Numbered from the stretch's first letter, positions 9,241 through 17,994 are shown. The stretch: DNA of 64,000 bases from an uncultured Oscillibacter sp. (GCA_900544105.1 UQUC01000002.1:1-64000), one strand, 5' to 3'. The notes: a model not told the origin generated them from the sequence alone. Numbers and translations: made by a program.

Positions 9241-10394
9241 GACCTGCAAAATCATATATCGCCAAGCGATTTCAGAATTCCGATGCCGGGCTGAGTCTGG
9301 ACACCGATGCGCTGGCCCGGTATTCGGACATCATTGATCTCAGCATCGGCGACACGGACTTTATCACCGATGACGCCATCATCGACACTGCCTTCCGGGA
9401 AGCAAAAGCCGGATACACCCACTATGGAGATCCGAAAGGCGACCCGGAGCTGATCCGCTCCGTCTGTGACGCCTGGCAGACGGATTTCAAGCAGCCTCTC
9501 TCCCCGGATCACGTTCTGGTCACCGCTTCCAGCAGCATGGGAATGGCGCTGGTGATGCTGTCCGTCCTGGACCCCGGTGACGAGGTCATCGTCTTTTCCC
9601 CCTACTTCTCCCTCTACCGCACCCAGGCTGAACTGGCCGGAGGAGTGTGCGTAGAGGTCCCCACCTATGCTAATGAGGCGTGGGCCATTGACGAAGCCCG
9701 TCTCCGGGCGGCCATCACCCCCCGTACCAAGCTCATTGTGTTCAACAATCCCTGCAACCCCACCGGCATGGGCTATGACCGCTCCACGCTGGAGCTGCTG
9801 GGCCGGGTGGCGGAGGAGCATGACCTGCTGATCGCGGCGGATGAGATCTATACCACCTACCTCTATGAGGGGGACTTCATCCCTATCCGCACGATCCCTG
9901 GGCTTGCCCACCGAGTCATCACCCTGAACAGCTTTTCCAAGAATTTTCTCATGACCGGCTGGCGGGTGGGCGTAGCCATCGCGGAGCCGGAGATACTGGA
10001 GGTCATGAGCAACATCAACAATTCCCTGATCTATACGGCCCCCTCCATCTCCCAGCGGGCCGCCATACAAGCGCTGGCGATCCGGCAGGCCATCCGCGAA
10101 AAATACGTTCTGGCCTACCGGGACCGCATTTTCTATGCGGCGGACCGGATGGAGAAGATCCCCTACCTCAGTCTGGTGCGGCCCAAGGGTACCTTCTACC
10201 TTTTCCCCGGCATCGAGAAAACCGGCCTCAGCGCTGAGGACTTCTGTCAGGCGCTGCTGGAACGGGCACACGTTCTGGTCACACCCGGTACACTGTTCGG
10301 CAGCACCGGCGCCGGACATTTCCGCATTGCGTGTACGGTGGGGCTGGACCGCCTGAAGGAAGCCTTTGACCGGATGGAGGGCTTGTCATTCTAA
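9237..10394 (+). CDS. PLP-dependent aminotransferase, class I/II
   Basis: This is a fold-type I aminotransferase of normal length (385 residues). It has NNPCNPTGMGY near residue 165, DEIYTTYLY near residue 205, and NSFSKNFLMTGWRVG, in which Lys235 is the expected Schiff-base lysine. A C-terminal FRIACTVG provides the substrate-carboxylate arginine. The ATG overlaps the larA-like stop codon (ATGA), so the two products are made together. The substrate cannot be read from the sequence; an amino-acid/2-oxoacid exchange feeding or draining the LarA substrate pool is an inference from context. Confidence 0.88.
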   Translation: MRPAKSYIAKRFQNSDAGLSLDTDALARYSDIIDLSIGDTDFITDDAIIDTAFREAKAGYTHYGDPKGDPELIRSVCDAWQTDFKQPLSPDHVLVTASSSMGMALVMLSVLDPGDEVIVFSPYFSLYRTQAELAGGVCVEVPTYANEAWAIDEARLRAAITPRTKLIVFNNPCNPTGMGYDRSTLELLGRVAEEHDLLIAADEIYTTYLYEGDFIPIRTIPGLAHRVITLNSFSKNFLMTGWRVGVAIAEPEILEVMSNINNSLIYTAPSISQRAAIQALAIRQAIREKYVLAYRDRIFYAADRMEKIPYLSLVRPKGTFYLFPGIEKTGLSAEDFCQALLERAHVLVTPGTLFGSTGAGHFRIACTVGLDRLKEAFDRMEGLSF

Positions 10395-10469
10395 CGGCAT
10401 TTTATTCGTATATTGTGAATATTTATAATTATTCATTCAGTGAGTTTTCAATTATATACAGTTTGCCTA

Positions 10470-10497
10470 TTGATTTTAGCTGAATATTGCGTATAAT
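10470..10497 (+). promoter_or_regulatory. Sigma-A promoter of the amino-acid ABC transporter
   Basis: TTGATT (10470-10475) and a perfect TATAAT (10492-10497) have a 16-base spacer. The lipoprotein start codon lies 53 bases downstream of the -10 box. The separate promoter means the transporter can be expressed apart from the two upstream genes. Confidence 0.7.
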
Positions 10498-10529
10498 CAT
10501 ACGTATAAACAGAGTTGATTCAATAATCA
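10490..10529 (+). promoter_or_regulatory. Two degenerate ARG-box-like dyads at the transporter promoter
   Basis: CGTATAATCATACG (10490-10503, overlapping the -10 box) and TGATTCAATAATCA (10516-10529) are both 14-base inverted repeats with five-base arms and a four-base centre, the same geometry as the operator at 7921. Both keep the G and C that flank the ARG-box core. A looser dyad, TGAATAT-N6-TTATTCA, lies at 10416-10435. Shared control with larA is inferred. Confidence 0.35.
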
Positions 10530-10550
10530 CTCAGACTTTGGGAGGATCAT

Positions 10551-11432
10551 ATGAAAAAGAATACATGGAAAAAGCTCATGTCTCTGGCGCTGGGCGCCAT
10601 GATGATGTTGTCCCTGCTGACCGGCTGCGGCAGCAAAACCGATGATTCCGCTCCGGCGGACAGTACCCCGGCTGAGGAAACCCCGGCGGAACCGGCCGTA
10701 GCGGCAAGTCTGCTGGAAAAGGTCAAGACCAGCGGCAAGTTGGTAGTTGGTACGGAAGCCCAGTACGCTCCCTACGAGTTCAAGGATCTGGATGCTAACT
10801 TCGCCGGTTGCGATATGTGGCTGGCCCAGCAGATCGCCGATCACCTGGGCGTGGAGCTGGAAGTGGTGGATATGTCCTTTGACGGCATCATCCCCGCTGT
10901 AAAGTCCGGTCAGGTGGATCTGGGCATTGCAGCCTTCACTAAGACCCCTGAGAGAGCCGAGGAGATCGATTTCAGCGACCTGTATGAGAAAAGCGCTCAG
11001 CTTCTCATCGTGAAGACCGGTAACGCAGACCTGTATTCCACCAAGGAATCTCTGGCGGGCCAGAAGGTCGGCGCGCAGAAGGGCACCATCCAGTCTCAGC
11101 TGATCCAGACCGCTCTGCCTGACAGCGAGCTGTTCGAGTTGGAAAAGTATCCTGCTCTGGCGCTGGAAGTTCAGAACGGCAACATCGCCGGTCTGGTGGT
11201 TGATCAGGCTGTGGGCGAATCTCTGATCGCCACCAGCAACGGCGGTCTGGAAGTCTCCAACTTCGCCTTCACCTCTGAGGAAGCCTCCTTCGGCAAGGCC
11301 GTTGTGGCCGCCAAGGGCAGCGAGGATCTGCTGGCAGAAGTCAACACCGTCATCAATCAGGTGGTCAACGACGGCAGCTACCTGAAAGCTTATGACGAGG
11401 CTGTGGAGCTGGCTGCCAGCATGGGTCTGTAA
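10551..11432 (+). CDS. Amino-acid ABC transporter, substrate-binding lipoprotein
   Basis: This is the extracytoplasmic solute-binding protein of a polar amino-acid uptake system. The signal peptide has a KK N-region and a hydrophobic core, and ends in the lipobox LTGC with the lipidated Cys at residue 26. A Ser/Pro/Ala/Glu-rich linker follows. The bacterial SBP family 3 domain (about residues 62-290) has GKLVVGTEAQYAPYEF, the DLGIAAFTKTPER hinge and GQKVGAQKGT. A GGGAGG ribosome site precedes the ATG. Specificity is unproven; basic amino acids such as arginine would suit the ArgR-like operators. Confidence 0.92.
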   Translation: MKKNTWKKLMSLALGAMMMLSLLTGCGSKTDDSAPADSTPAEETPAEPAVAASLLEKVKTSGKLVVGTEAQYAPYEFKDLDANFAGCDMWLAQQIADHLGVELEVVDMSFDGIIPAVKSGQVDLGIAAFTKTPERAEEIDFSDLYEKSAQLLIVKTGNADLYSTKESLAGQKVGAQKGTIQSQLIQTALPDSELFELEKYPALALEVQNGNIAGLVVDQAVGESLIATSNGGLEVSNFAFTSEEASFGKAVVAAKGSEDLLAEVNTVINQVVNDGSYLKAYDEAVELAASMGL

Positions 11433-11466
11433 ATAAATACCGATTCTGATTGAAACCAAGCACGGA

Positions 11467-11498
11467 CGCGCGGGGAACCAACTCTGGTTCCTCGCGTG
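11467..11498 (+). other. Intercistronic hairpin between transporter genes
   Basis: A 14-pair stem (11467-11480 with 11485-11498, two G-T pairs, ACTC loop) lies between the binding-protein and permease genes. It has no T run. Such hairpins usually protect the upstream message or lower downstream expression, which would give more binding protein than membrane components. Confidence 0.55.
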
Positions 11499-11549
11499 CC
11501 CGCCTGATATTTGCCGGATACCGGCACACAAACAAGGAGGAATTCTCCC

Positions 11550-12242
11550 ATGGCCTTTTTGGAAACCATGGCAAAGCTGATAGAACGCTACAACAGCTTT
11601 TTCACCGAAGGCATCGTCAACACGCTCATCATCGCCGCCTTCTCCGTTCTGTTTGGCGCGATACTGGGCACCCTGATGGCCTCTCTGCGGATGTGCCGCA
11701 TCCCTCCCCTGCGGTGGATCGCGGTGGCGTACATCGAGTTTGTCCGCGGAACGCCGCTGATGGTGCAGCTCATGTTTATCTTCTATGGTCTGCCCATGAT
11801 CGGCATTACCATTCCCAACATTTCCTGGATCCCCAACTTCTCCCGGTTTGCCGCCGGTATCGTGGCTATGAGCATGAATAGCTGTGCCTATGTAGCGGAG
11901 ATCATCCGTTCCGGTATTCAGGCTGTGGACGGCGGGCAGATGGAGGCTGCCCGGAGCGTTGGCTTCAGCAGCGGTGAGGCCATGCGGCTGGTGGTCCTCC
12001 CTCAAGCTATCCGCAATATTCTCCCGGCGCTGGGCAACGAATTCGTCACCGTCATCAAGGAATCCTCCATCGTCTCCGTGATCGGCATTGCCGACCTGAT
12101 GTTCCGTACCAACGATGTGATCGCCGTGACCTACAAGAATCTGGAATGTCTGGCTGTGGCGGCGCTGTGCTACTTCGTGCTGACCTTCGTCAGCGGCCGG
12201 GCGGTGTCTCTGGCGGAAAGGAAGCTGTCCCATGGAAAATAA
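11550..12242 (+). CDS. Amino-acid ABC transporter, permease
   Basis: This is a His/Glu/Gln/Arg/opine-type inner-membrane permease of about 230 residues. The ATG at 11550 is chosen over the open frame from 11511 because AAGGAGG lies nine bases upstream. Several hydrophobic segments are visible. The coupling loop [22 protein letters not shown] contains the EAA motif that docks the ATPase. The early [11 protein letters not shown] is typical of this subfamily. The stop overlaps the ATPase gene by 11 bases. Confidence 0.93.
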   Translation: MAFLETMAKLIERYNSFFTEGIVNTLIIAAFSVLFGAILGTLMASLRMCRIPPLRWIAVAYIEFVRGTPLMVQLMFIFYGLPMIGITIPNISWIPNFSRFAAGIVAMSMNSCAYVAEIIRSGIQAVDGGQMEAARSVGFSSGEAMRLVVLPQAIRNILPALGNEFVTVIKESSIVSVIGIADLMFRTNDVIAVTYKNLECLAVAALCYFVLTFVSGRAVSLAERKLSHGK

Positions 12243-12975
12243 GCGTGAAATTCTGAAGGTTGTGGACCTGCAAAAAAAATTCCACAAGCTGGAGGTCCTC
12301 AAGGGGATCAGTACCACCTTCCACGAAAATGAGGTGGTCTCCATCATCGGTCCCAGCGGCGGCGGCAAGTCCACCTTCCTCCGCTGCCTGAATCTGCTGG
12401 AGCAACCCACCTCCGGCCAGATCCTCTTTGACGGCACGGACATCTGCACCATCAAGGGCAAGGCCATCGACCACTGCCGTCAGCGGATGGGCATGGTGTT
12501 CCAGCAGTTCAACCTGTTCAACAACATGGATGTGATGCACAACCTCACCGCTGCCCCGGTGCGCATCAAGGGGATGTCCCAGTCCGACGCGCAAGAGAAA
12601 GCCTTAGAGCTTTTGGCAAAGGTGGGTCTGGCCGACCGAGCCGACGCCTATCCCAGCCAGCTTTCCGGCGGACAGAAGCAGCGGATCGCCATTGTGCGTT
12701 CCCTGATGATGGACCCGGAGGTCATGCTGTTCGACGAGCCTACCAGCGCCCTGGACCCGGAGATGATCGGTGAGGTGCTGGACGTGATGAAGGATCTGGC
12801 GGAGAGCGGCATGACCATGATCGTGGTGACCCACGAGATGCGCTTCGCCCGGGAGGTCAGCAGCCGCACCATTTTCTTGGACGGCGGCGTCATCGGCGAG
12901 GATAAGCCCTCCCCCGAGCTGTTTTCCCACCCGGAAAGCCCCCGGCTCGTTACCTTCCTGAATAAAGTCCTGTAA
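12232..12975 (+). CDS. Amino-acid ABC transporter, ATP-binding protein
   Basis: This is a GlnQ/ArtP-type ATPase of 247 residues that powers the uptake system formed with the two preceding genes. The Walker A is GPSGGGKST near residue 38, the Q-loop is MVFQQFNLF, the signature is LSGGQKQR, the Walker B is [14 protein letters not shown] and the H-loop is VVTHEM. All core motifs are intact. It is the last gene of the operon and is followed by a strong bidirectional terminator. Confidence 0.95.
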   Translation: MENKREILKVVDLQKKFHKLEVLKGISTTFHENEVVSIIGPSGGGKSTFLRCLNLLEQPTSGQILFDGTDICTIKGKAIDHCRQRMGMVFQQFNLFNNMDVMHNLTAAPVRIKGMSQSDAQEKALELLAKVGLADRADAYPSQLSGGQKQRIAIVRSLMMDPEVMLFDEPTSALDPEMIGEVLDVMKDLAESGMTMIVVTHEMRFAREVSSRTIFLDGGVIGEDKPSPELFSHPESPRLVTFLNKVL

Positions 12976-12982
12976 GACCTGT

Positions 12983-13020
12983 AACAGCCCGTGCGGAATT
13001 GATCCGCACGGGCTGTTGTT
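12983..13020. terminator. Bidirectional terminator between the ABC operon and spoIIR
   Basis: A perfect 15-pair stem (12983-12997 with 13003-13017) has the five-base loop ATTGA, with T-rich sequence on the plus side. It separates converging transcripts. Confidence 0.85.
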
Positions 13021-13636
13021 ATTTGGTCAGCTTTGCTTTTAAGGTCTGCCACAGCTCCACTGATTTGAATTTCAGGATATAGCCCTCGTCCGCCTCCGTG
13101 ATGAGGGCCACCTCCTGATCCGTCAGCCCCGCGTCCAGCGCGACGGTGGGAACATCACTGGCTGCCGCCGTGCACAGGGGCGGAAACACCACGCACCACC
13201 AGTTCTGCCCCGCCGCCTCTCCGATCAGGACCCGCAGCGCCAGATATTCCCCAGCGGGCAGGGCAAAGCCGTCATATTCCTTTGTGGGAAAGGACGTTTC
13301 CCCCAGCTCCGCCCGGACGCTGTAATCATAGCCGTTGGCCGTGATGACGGCACGGGCTGTTTCTTCCAGCTCCGGAAGGATAGCTGTCAAGCGGCGGCAG
13401 GCCTCTGTCTGACTGTCCGCTCCCCGGAGGGTCTCCGTGGCCTGTTCCAGCACAGCGTCCCGCACCTTCAGCTTCAGCGCCTGATCCTCCTCGGAATCGG
13501 AATTGGCCAGTACGTGAAGCCGCACCACCTTTTCCGCTAACTGGCTCTGCGTGTGAAGTGCTACCGCCCCGGAGGTCAGTGCCAGCGCCGCTACGATCAT
13601 CAATGTAAGCTCGATGGGATGTAACCGCTGTTTCAT
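13019..13636 (-). CDS. spoIIR: Stage II sporulation protein R (SpoIIR)
   Basis: SpoIIR is the forespore-made, secreted signal that triggers SpoIIGA to process pro-sigma-E in the mother cell. The 205-residue protein has one N-terminal membrane/export segment (about residues 9-27), then the conserved VRLHVLANSDSEEDQALKL, and a late NWWCVVFPPLC. All are typical of the family. The gene follows ispE on the same strand, but a long hairpin and a possible sigma-F promoter lie between them. The ribosome site (AAAGGA) is 12 bases from the ATG and is partly buried in that hairpin. Confidence 0.93.
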   Translation of the reverse strand: MKQRLHPIELTLMIVAALALTSGAVALHTQSQLAEKVVRLHVLANSDSEEDQALKLKVRDAVLEQATETLRGADSQTEACRRLTAILPELEETARAVITANGYDYSVRAELGETSFPTKEYDGFALPAGEYLALRVLIGEAAGQNWWCVVFPPLCTAAASDVPTVALDAGLTDQEVALITEADEGYILKFKSVELWQTLKAKLTK

Positions 13637-13638
13637 AA

Positions 13639-13697
13639 AAAATTTCCGTCCTTTCCGGATACAATTCTGATGTATCTGGATTCTGGACGGAAATTTT
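13639..13697 (-). terminator. Long hairpin / intrinsic terminator in front of spoIIR
   Basis: A 13-pair perfect stem pairs 13685-13697 with 13639-13651. A second, nearly perfect stem lies inside it. On the minus strand the stem runs into six T placed directly before the spoIIR ATG, and it covers part of the ribosome site. It would stop or mute transcripts reading in from ispE. Confidence 0.6.
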
Positions 13698-13708
13698 GTG
13701 TTTTATAC
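13679..13708 (-). promoter_or_regulatory. Possible sigma-F promoter for spoIIR
   Basis: On the minus strand GTATA (13704-13708), 15 bases, then GTCCAGAATC (13679-13688) resembles the Bacillus sigma-F consensus GYATA-N15-GGNNANANTR, with the second G and the final purine missing. A transcript starting here would lack the 5' arm of the hairpin. Sigma-F control of spoIIR is established in Bacillus; this site is inferred. Confidence 0.35.
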
Positions 13709-14566
13709 CAATTTACCCACAGGTTTTGCCAAATATGTCTGCGGATAGCGCTGCTTCAAGGCGGTCTCCGCTGCCTTCGCCGCCGTTTCCTCCCGGAAAA
13801 TGCCGAACACCGTCGGCCCGGAGCCGCTCATGGCGGCGTTCAGCGCCCCCAGCTCCAAAAGCCGGTTTTTGATGTGGAACACCTCATGGTATTCCTCTGG
13901 CAGAAATTCCTCGAACACGTTGCATAGCCGTGCCGTCACGCCGTCCAGATCCCCCGCAGACAGTGCGCGGATCATGCCGTCGATATCCGGGCGATTTTTC
14001 GGCACCACGGCATCCGCCAATGCGAACAGCGCAGGCGTGGGGATGCCGAATTCCGGCTTGCACAGTACGATCCAACAATCCGGCAGGGCAGGCAGCGCCG
14101 TCAGCCGTTCCCCACGACCCTCCGCCAGAGCCGTACCGCCGGAGACGCAGAAGGGCATATCACTGCCCACCGTCAGTCCGATGGCCCGCAGCTGCTCCAC
14201 GGGTATTTCAGGTGCGTACCGCCGGCGCAGGCACCGCAGCAGCGCCGCCACATCCGCGCTGCCGCCCCCCAAGCCTGCGTAGGCCGGGGTGGTTTTTTCC
14301 AGATGCACGGTCAGGGGCGGCACGGGCCGTTCAATGGCGGCGAAAAAGGCTTCCGCCGCCTGCTGCTCCAAGGAGGACTTCCCCGCCGGGACCGTGAAGC
14401 CGTCCGCCAGCAGCGTAAAGCCGACGCCGGTCTCCTCCACTATCACTGTATCGCAAAGGGAAACGGACTGCATCACCATCCGCAGCTCGTGGAAGCCGTC
14501 CGTCCGGCGACCTAAAATGTCCAGCGCCAGATTGATCTTCACCGGAGCCTGTTCTTGTATCTTCAT
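13703..14566 (-). CDS. ispE: 4-diphosphocytidyl-2-C-methyl-D-erythritol kinase (IspE)
   Basis: This GHMP kinase catalyses the fourth step of the MEP isoprenoid pathway, phosphorylating CDP-methylerythritol. The 287-residue length is typical. The N-terminal PVKINLALDILGRRTDGFHEL and the GHMP ATP loop YAGLGGGSADVAALLR (about residues 95-110) are diagnostic, and a C-terminal MSGSGPTVFGIF completes the fold. Its ATG overlaps the stop of the upstream DUF1015 gene by four bases (ATGA), so the two are co-translated. Confidence 0.96.
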   Translation of the reverse strand: MKIQEQAPVKINLALDILGRRTDGFHELRMVMQSVSLCDTVIVEETGVGFTLLADGFTVPAGKSSLEQQAAEAFFAAIERPVPPLTVHLEKTTPAYAGLGGGSADVAALLRCLRRRYAPEIPVEQLRAIGLTVGSDMPFCVSGGTALAEGRGERLTALPALPDCWIVLCKPEFGIPTPALFALADAVVPKNRPDIDGMIRALSAGDLDGVTARLCNVFEEFLPEEYHEVFHIKNRLLELGALNAAMSGSGPTVFGIFREETAAKAAETALKQRYPQTYLAKPVGKLV

Positions 14567-15846
14567 CGAATCCTCCTGGCTTCCAGATAGTAGCGCTTAT
14601 CCCGTGCCTCTCCCATGGAGAAGGTCTTGCGGGGCAGCACGCCGTCGGCCATCACGGTGGGGAACAGCTGCTCCTTCCCCATGAGCGGCAGCAGGAATCC
14701 CAGATTCCCCGGCTGACTGCCCAGCTTTCGAGCCACGTCATCCCCGTGGATGTAATCCACCTGCACCTCCGGATGGTCCCTGCAGTATGCGTCCAGGAAG
14801 GTTTGCAGCGTCCCCACCGCCAACTGCGCTTTGGGGTGCGGAACCGTCCACAGGCCGTCCAATCCCTGTCCGCATACCTCTGCTGTATGCCCCGCTCCCC
14901 CGCCGGTATGCGCACCGGGATAGAACGCTTGAAAGGCCTTCCACAGATCCCGGCCGTCCACATGGAACAGTACCCGGTGGATGGGTTCAAAGGTCAACGC
15001 GTCATCGTGAAGATTCACCACCTCCACCAAGGCGTACCGGGCGGGCAAAGACGCCCACTGCTCCGGTGGCGTCACCTTTTTCAGATTTTCATAGCAGGCT
15101 TTGGCGGTGGCCAGAGAATGATTGCCGTCTCCCACGGCGAACAGCAGCGGGGCCGCGTCCGCCATGCCGTACTTATCTGCCATGGCCTCCGGACTTTTCA
15201 AGGCGCTCAGGGCGTTGGCCACCCGGCTCATCTGACTATCAGTCAGCCGCCAGCCCTTCACATGGCCGCCGCCCAGCATGAGGTCCGTGTCATAGAGGGC
15301 CTCCATGACGCCGGTCTCCCCTGTCAGCGGTTCGATCACGCTTCTCTGCGGATCGTCGATCAGCAGCATCACATGGGGCAGCTCCAACGCCGCGTGCTCA
15401 CGCACCCGTACCCGTGGTGGGATGCGCTCCAGCACCGTCCCCTCTGTGGCCCGGATCAGTGCTCCAGAGCCAGGGGTGAAGTCATATTGTTCCAGATCAA
15501 CGCAGCCAATCAATCCATGCCGCACCCGGCCATCAGACTGCGTGCGCTCCAGATAGATCAGGCTGTCCGGAAGCGTCCGGAACAGGTCCTCTGCCAAATA
15601 GCGGTCCATAGAGGTATTGATGGTCTCGATCCGCTTGTCCACATCCGGGCCGTTCAGATAGACCTCTGGCAGCACCAGCCGCAGGGCTGACGGAGCCTCT
15701 CCTACGGCTGTTTCCGCCTCCTGCCAGTAGTCCGGCTGGGAGGTGAACTGATCGCAGGCGACCACCGGCCATTTTTTCATGTCTGTCGTCTGCGGCAACA
15801 AGATATCCGCCGGGCAAAAGGCGGTCTGTTCAAATCGTTGATCCAT
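14563..15846 (-). CDS. DUF1015 family protein
   Basis: This is a member of the DUF1015 family, widespread in Clostridia; its biochemical role is not established. The protein is about 427 residues from the ATG at 15846, which has GAGGGAT upstream (the frame stays open to 15897). Recognisable segments include VVACDQFTSQPDYW near residue 30, FAVGDGNHSLATAKACYE near residue 230, and a C-terminal PRKTFSMGEARDKRYYLEAR. The GDGNHSLATAK block is the most conserved part of the family. It is the first gene of a DUF1015-ispE unit. Confidence 0.88.
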   Translation of the reverse strand: MDQRFEQTAFCPADILLPQTTDMKKWPVVACDQFTSQPDYWQEAETAVGEAPSALRLVLPEVYLNGPDVDKRIETINTSMDRYLAEDLFRTLPDSLIYLERTQSDGRVRHGLIGCVDLEQYDFTPGSGALIRATEGTVLERIPPRVRVREHAALELPHVMLLIDDPQRSVIEPLTGETGVMEALYDTDLMLGGGHVKGWRLTDSQMSRVANALSALKSPEAMADKYGMADAAPLLFAVGDGNHSLATAKACYENLKKVTPPEQWASLPARYALVEVVNLHDDALTFEPIHRVLFHVDGRDLWKAFQAFYPGAHTGGGAGHTAEVCGQGLDGLWTVPHPKAQLAVGTLQTFLDAYCRDHPEVQVDYIHGDDVARKLGSQPGNLGFLLPLMGKEQLFPTVMADGVLPRKTFSMGEARDKRYYLEARRIR

Positions 15847-15976
15847 AGGTATCCCTCGCTGTTTTGGATTTCGTTTTTTATTATAATGCAGACGCATCTG
15901 CCTTGCAAGGTATGAATAAAATCCGTTTTTTACGAAAACACTACGGACAGTTCACTTGTCACACAGGAGGTACAAT

Positions 15977-16201
15977 ATGATCGTTGACAAAATCGCGCTG
16001 ATCCTTGTGATCGTTGGTGCGCTGAACTGGGGCGGCGTGGGGCTGTTCGGCTTTGACACCGTCGCGTTCCTGTTCGGCGGACAGGCAGCCGTTCTCTCCC
16101 GGATCGTCTACACGCTGGTCGGATTGGCAGGTCTTTGGTGCGTCACACTGCTGTTCCGCGACACGGAGGACAACACCGGCCACGCGCCTCACACAGCCTG
16201 A
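15977..16201 (+). CDS. DUF378 family small membrane protein
   Basis: A 74-residue protein with two hydrophobic helices (about residues 4-22 and 38-60) and the family hallmark ALNWGGVGLFGFD between them. The function is unknown; the family is a common small membrane protein in Firmicutes. The ATG at 15977 has a perfect AGGAGG six bases upstream. It is a single-gene unit between two minus-strand genes with its own terminator. Confidence 0.88.
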   Translation: MIVDKIALILVIVGALNWGGVGLFGFDTVAFLFGGQAAVLSRIVYTLVGLAGLWCVTLLFRDTEDNTGHAPHTA

Positions 16202-16211
16202 GCCATTCAAC

Positions 16212-16243
16212 AAAAAAGAGCACCTTACGGTGCTCTTTTTTCC
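16212..16243. terminator. Bidirectional terminator between DUF378 and rqcH
   Basis: A perfect 13-pair stem, AAAAAAGAGCACC with GGTGCTCTTTTTT, has a TTAC loop (16212-16224, 16229-16241). A and T runs on both sides allow use in either direction. Confidence 0.9.
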
Positions 16244-16245
16244 TG

Positions 16246-17994
16246 TTATTTTCCGGCTTGCAGACGTTTTACCAAGTCCTCCGCCGGGGTGACGTTGACG
16301 GTACGGTAGGTGGTGTAGATCACCATACCGGGGCGGGCGCCCGCCGGTTTTTTTACATACTTCACCTGGGTGCAGTCCACCGGCACGTTAGCGCTGTCCT
16401 TGGCCTGGGAGTAGTAGGCTGCCAGACTTGCGGCCTCCGTAACATCCTGATCTCCCGGCTCCCCGCCGTTGGTACAGAGGATCACATGGGAGCCGTGGAG
16501 CTTTTGCACATGGAACCACAGATCCCGGTAGTCAGCGTCCTTCAAGGTCAGCTTGTCGTTCTGGCGGTTGTTCCGCCCCACCAGCACCCGGAAGCCGCCG
16601 GAGGTTTTGAATTCCCGTGGCTTGGAGGGCCGTTGGAGCACCTTCTTCCCCTGCTTACGGATGAAGCCGGCATCGCTCATTTCCCCCCGGATATCCAGAA
16701 AATCCTGCTCTGTTTCCGCCTGCTGGATCTCCTGCAAAACACTCTCTAAATAAGCAAGGTCCCGACGAGCCAGAGCCATCTGCTCCCGGAGGTACTTCTC
16801 CGCTGTCTTAGCCTTGGTGTAGCGTTTATAATACTTGGCGGCGTTCTGCTGGGGCGCCAGCAACGGGTCCAGCGGAATGGTGACTTCCGCCAGATTTTCA
16901 TCGTAGTAATTCTGGCAGACCAGCTTGCTCTGCCCACGCTCCATGCGATAGAGATTGGCGGTGATGAGGTCCCCGGACAGCCGCAGAGCGTCCCGCTCCT
17001 GGGTGGCAGCGTAGTCTTTCTCCTGCAAGGCCAGCTTCCGCCGCACCCGGTCCCGGGCGGTGGTAGCGGTGCGGATCAGGTCTGCTCCCCGCTGCCGCAC
17101 CCGCTCCTGCCGCTCCTTGGCTTCATAAAAGCTGTCCAGCAGAGCGGAAAAGCTCTCAAAGGTCTCTGTTTCCGCCGCAAGGCCGTATTGGTACACCGGC
17201 AGGGCGGAAAATTCAAAGGGAACCCCCTCCCGTTTCAGAACGATCGGCGTAAATTGGTTTTCCTTTACGCAGTTTGCAAATGCAAAGAACGCGTCCTGAA
17301 AGCGGCTTCTTCCGGCCTCGTCCAGATTGCAGAGCCGTCCGTCCGTTTCCCCGCAGGCCCGGAAGCTGAGTTCACGGGCCATCAGGGGCGAAATTCCGAA
17401 ATAGGCGTCCAGCAGGAAGCGATCCAGCTGGATCTCCGGGTTGACTTGGGCCAGCTTTTCAGCAAAGCCCTCCGCCGTTTCCTCCAAAAAGGGTAGCCGT
17501 CCTGTGGAGGCGGGAGGCTCGTAAAAAAGCCCCGGCAAAACCTGCCGGGCTGCGGACATCTCCGCATCCACCCGGCGCATACAGTCGATGACACGGTTCT
17601 CGCCGTCCAGCAGGATCAGGTTGGAGCGGCGACCCATGGCCTCCAGCACCAGCGTCCGGTGGCCCGGCTGACCGAAATCATCCGTCACGTCCAGCTCGAT
17701 CCGCACCAGACGTTCAGGGCCAGGCTGTGTGATCTCTGCCACCCGTGCTCCTACCAGATGCTTGCGCAGCAGCATACAGAACATGGGCGGCTCCGCCGGA
17801 TTGTCCCGCAGCAGCTCCGTCAGCTGGAGACGGGGGGCATTAGCCCCGGCGTTCAGCAGAAGCCGCTTGTTGCCCCGTAGCAGCAGGATCACCTGATCCC
17901 GGGCAGGCTGCTGTACCTTATCGATGCGCAGATTCAAAAGCTGGGGCCGCAGTTCTTCCACCACAGCCCGGAGGGAAATTGCGTCCAAGGGCAT
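16246..17994 (-). CDS. rqcH: NFACT-family ribosome quality-control protein RqcH
   Basis: This Rqc2/NEMF homologue (formerly called a fibronectin-binding protein) binds obstructed 50S subunits and directs alanine tailing of stalled peptides. The 582-residue protein has the NFACT-N start MPLDAISLRAVVEEL, a middle coiled coil (about residues 270-430), and the C-terminal NFACT-R domain with DLWFHVQKLHGSHVIL. It lies three bases downstream of mrnC, so the pair forms an RNA/ribosome maintenance operon. Confidence 0.93.
   Translation of the reverse strand: MPLDAISLRAVVEELRPQLLNLRIDKVQQPARDQVILLLRGNKRLLLNAGANAPRLQLTELLRDNPAEPPMFCMLLRKHLVGARVAEITQPGPERLVRIELDVTDDFGQPGHRTLVLEAMGRRSNLILLDGENRVIDCMRRVDAEMSAARQVLPGLFYEPPASTGRLPFLEETAEGFAEKLAQVNPEIQLDRFLLDAYFGISPLMARELSFRACGETDGRLCNLDEAGRSRFQDAFFAFANCVKENQFTPIVLKREGVPFEFSALPVYQYGLAAETETFESFSALLDSFYEAKERQERVRQRGADLIRTATTARDRVRRKLALQEKDYAATQERDALRLSGDLITANLYRMERGQSKLVCQNYYDENLAEVTIPLDPLLAPQQNAAKYYKRYTKAKTAEKYLREQMALARRDLAYLESVLQEIQQAETEQDFLDIRGEMSDAGFIRKQGKKVLQRPSKPREFKTSGGFRVLVGRNNRQNDKLTLKDADYRDLWFHVQKLHGSHVILCTNGGEPGDQDVTEAASLAAYYSQAKDSANVPVDCTQVKYVKKPAGARPGMVIYTTYRTVNVTPAEDLVKRLQAGK

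Noticed and set aside
10527..12467. A 646-codon minus-strand frame under the ABC-transporter genes
   Set aside because: It is antisense to three well-supported transporter genes, spans their boundaries and shows no recognisable domain.
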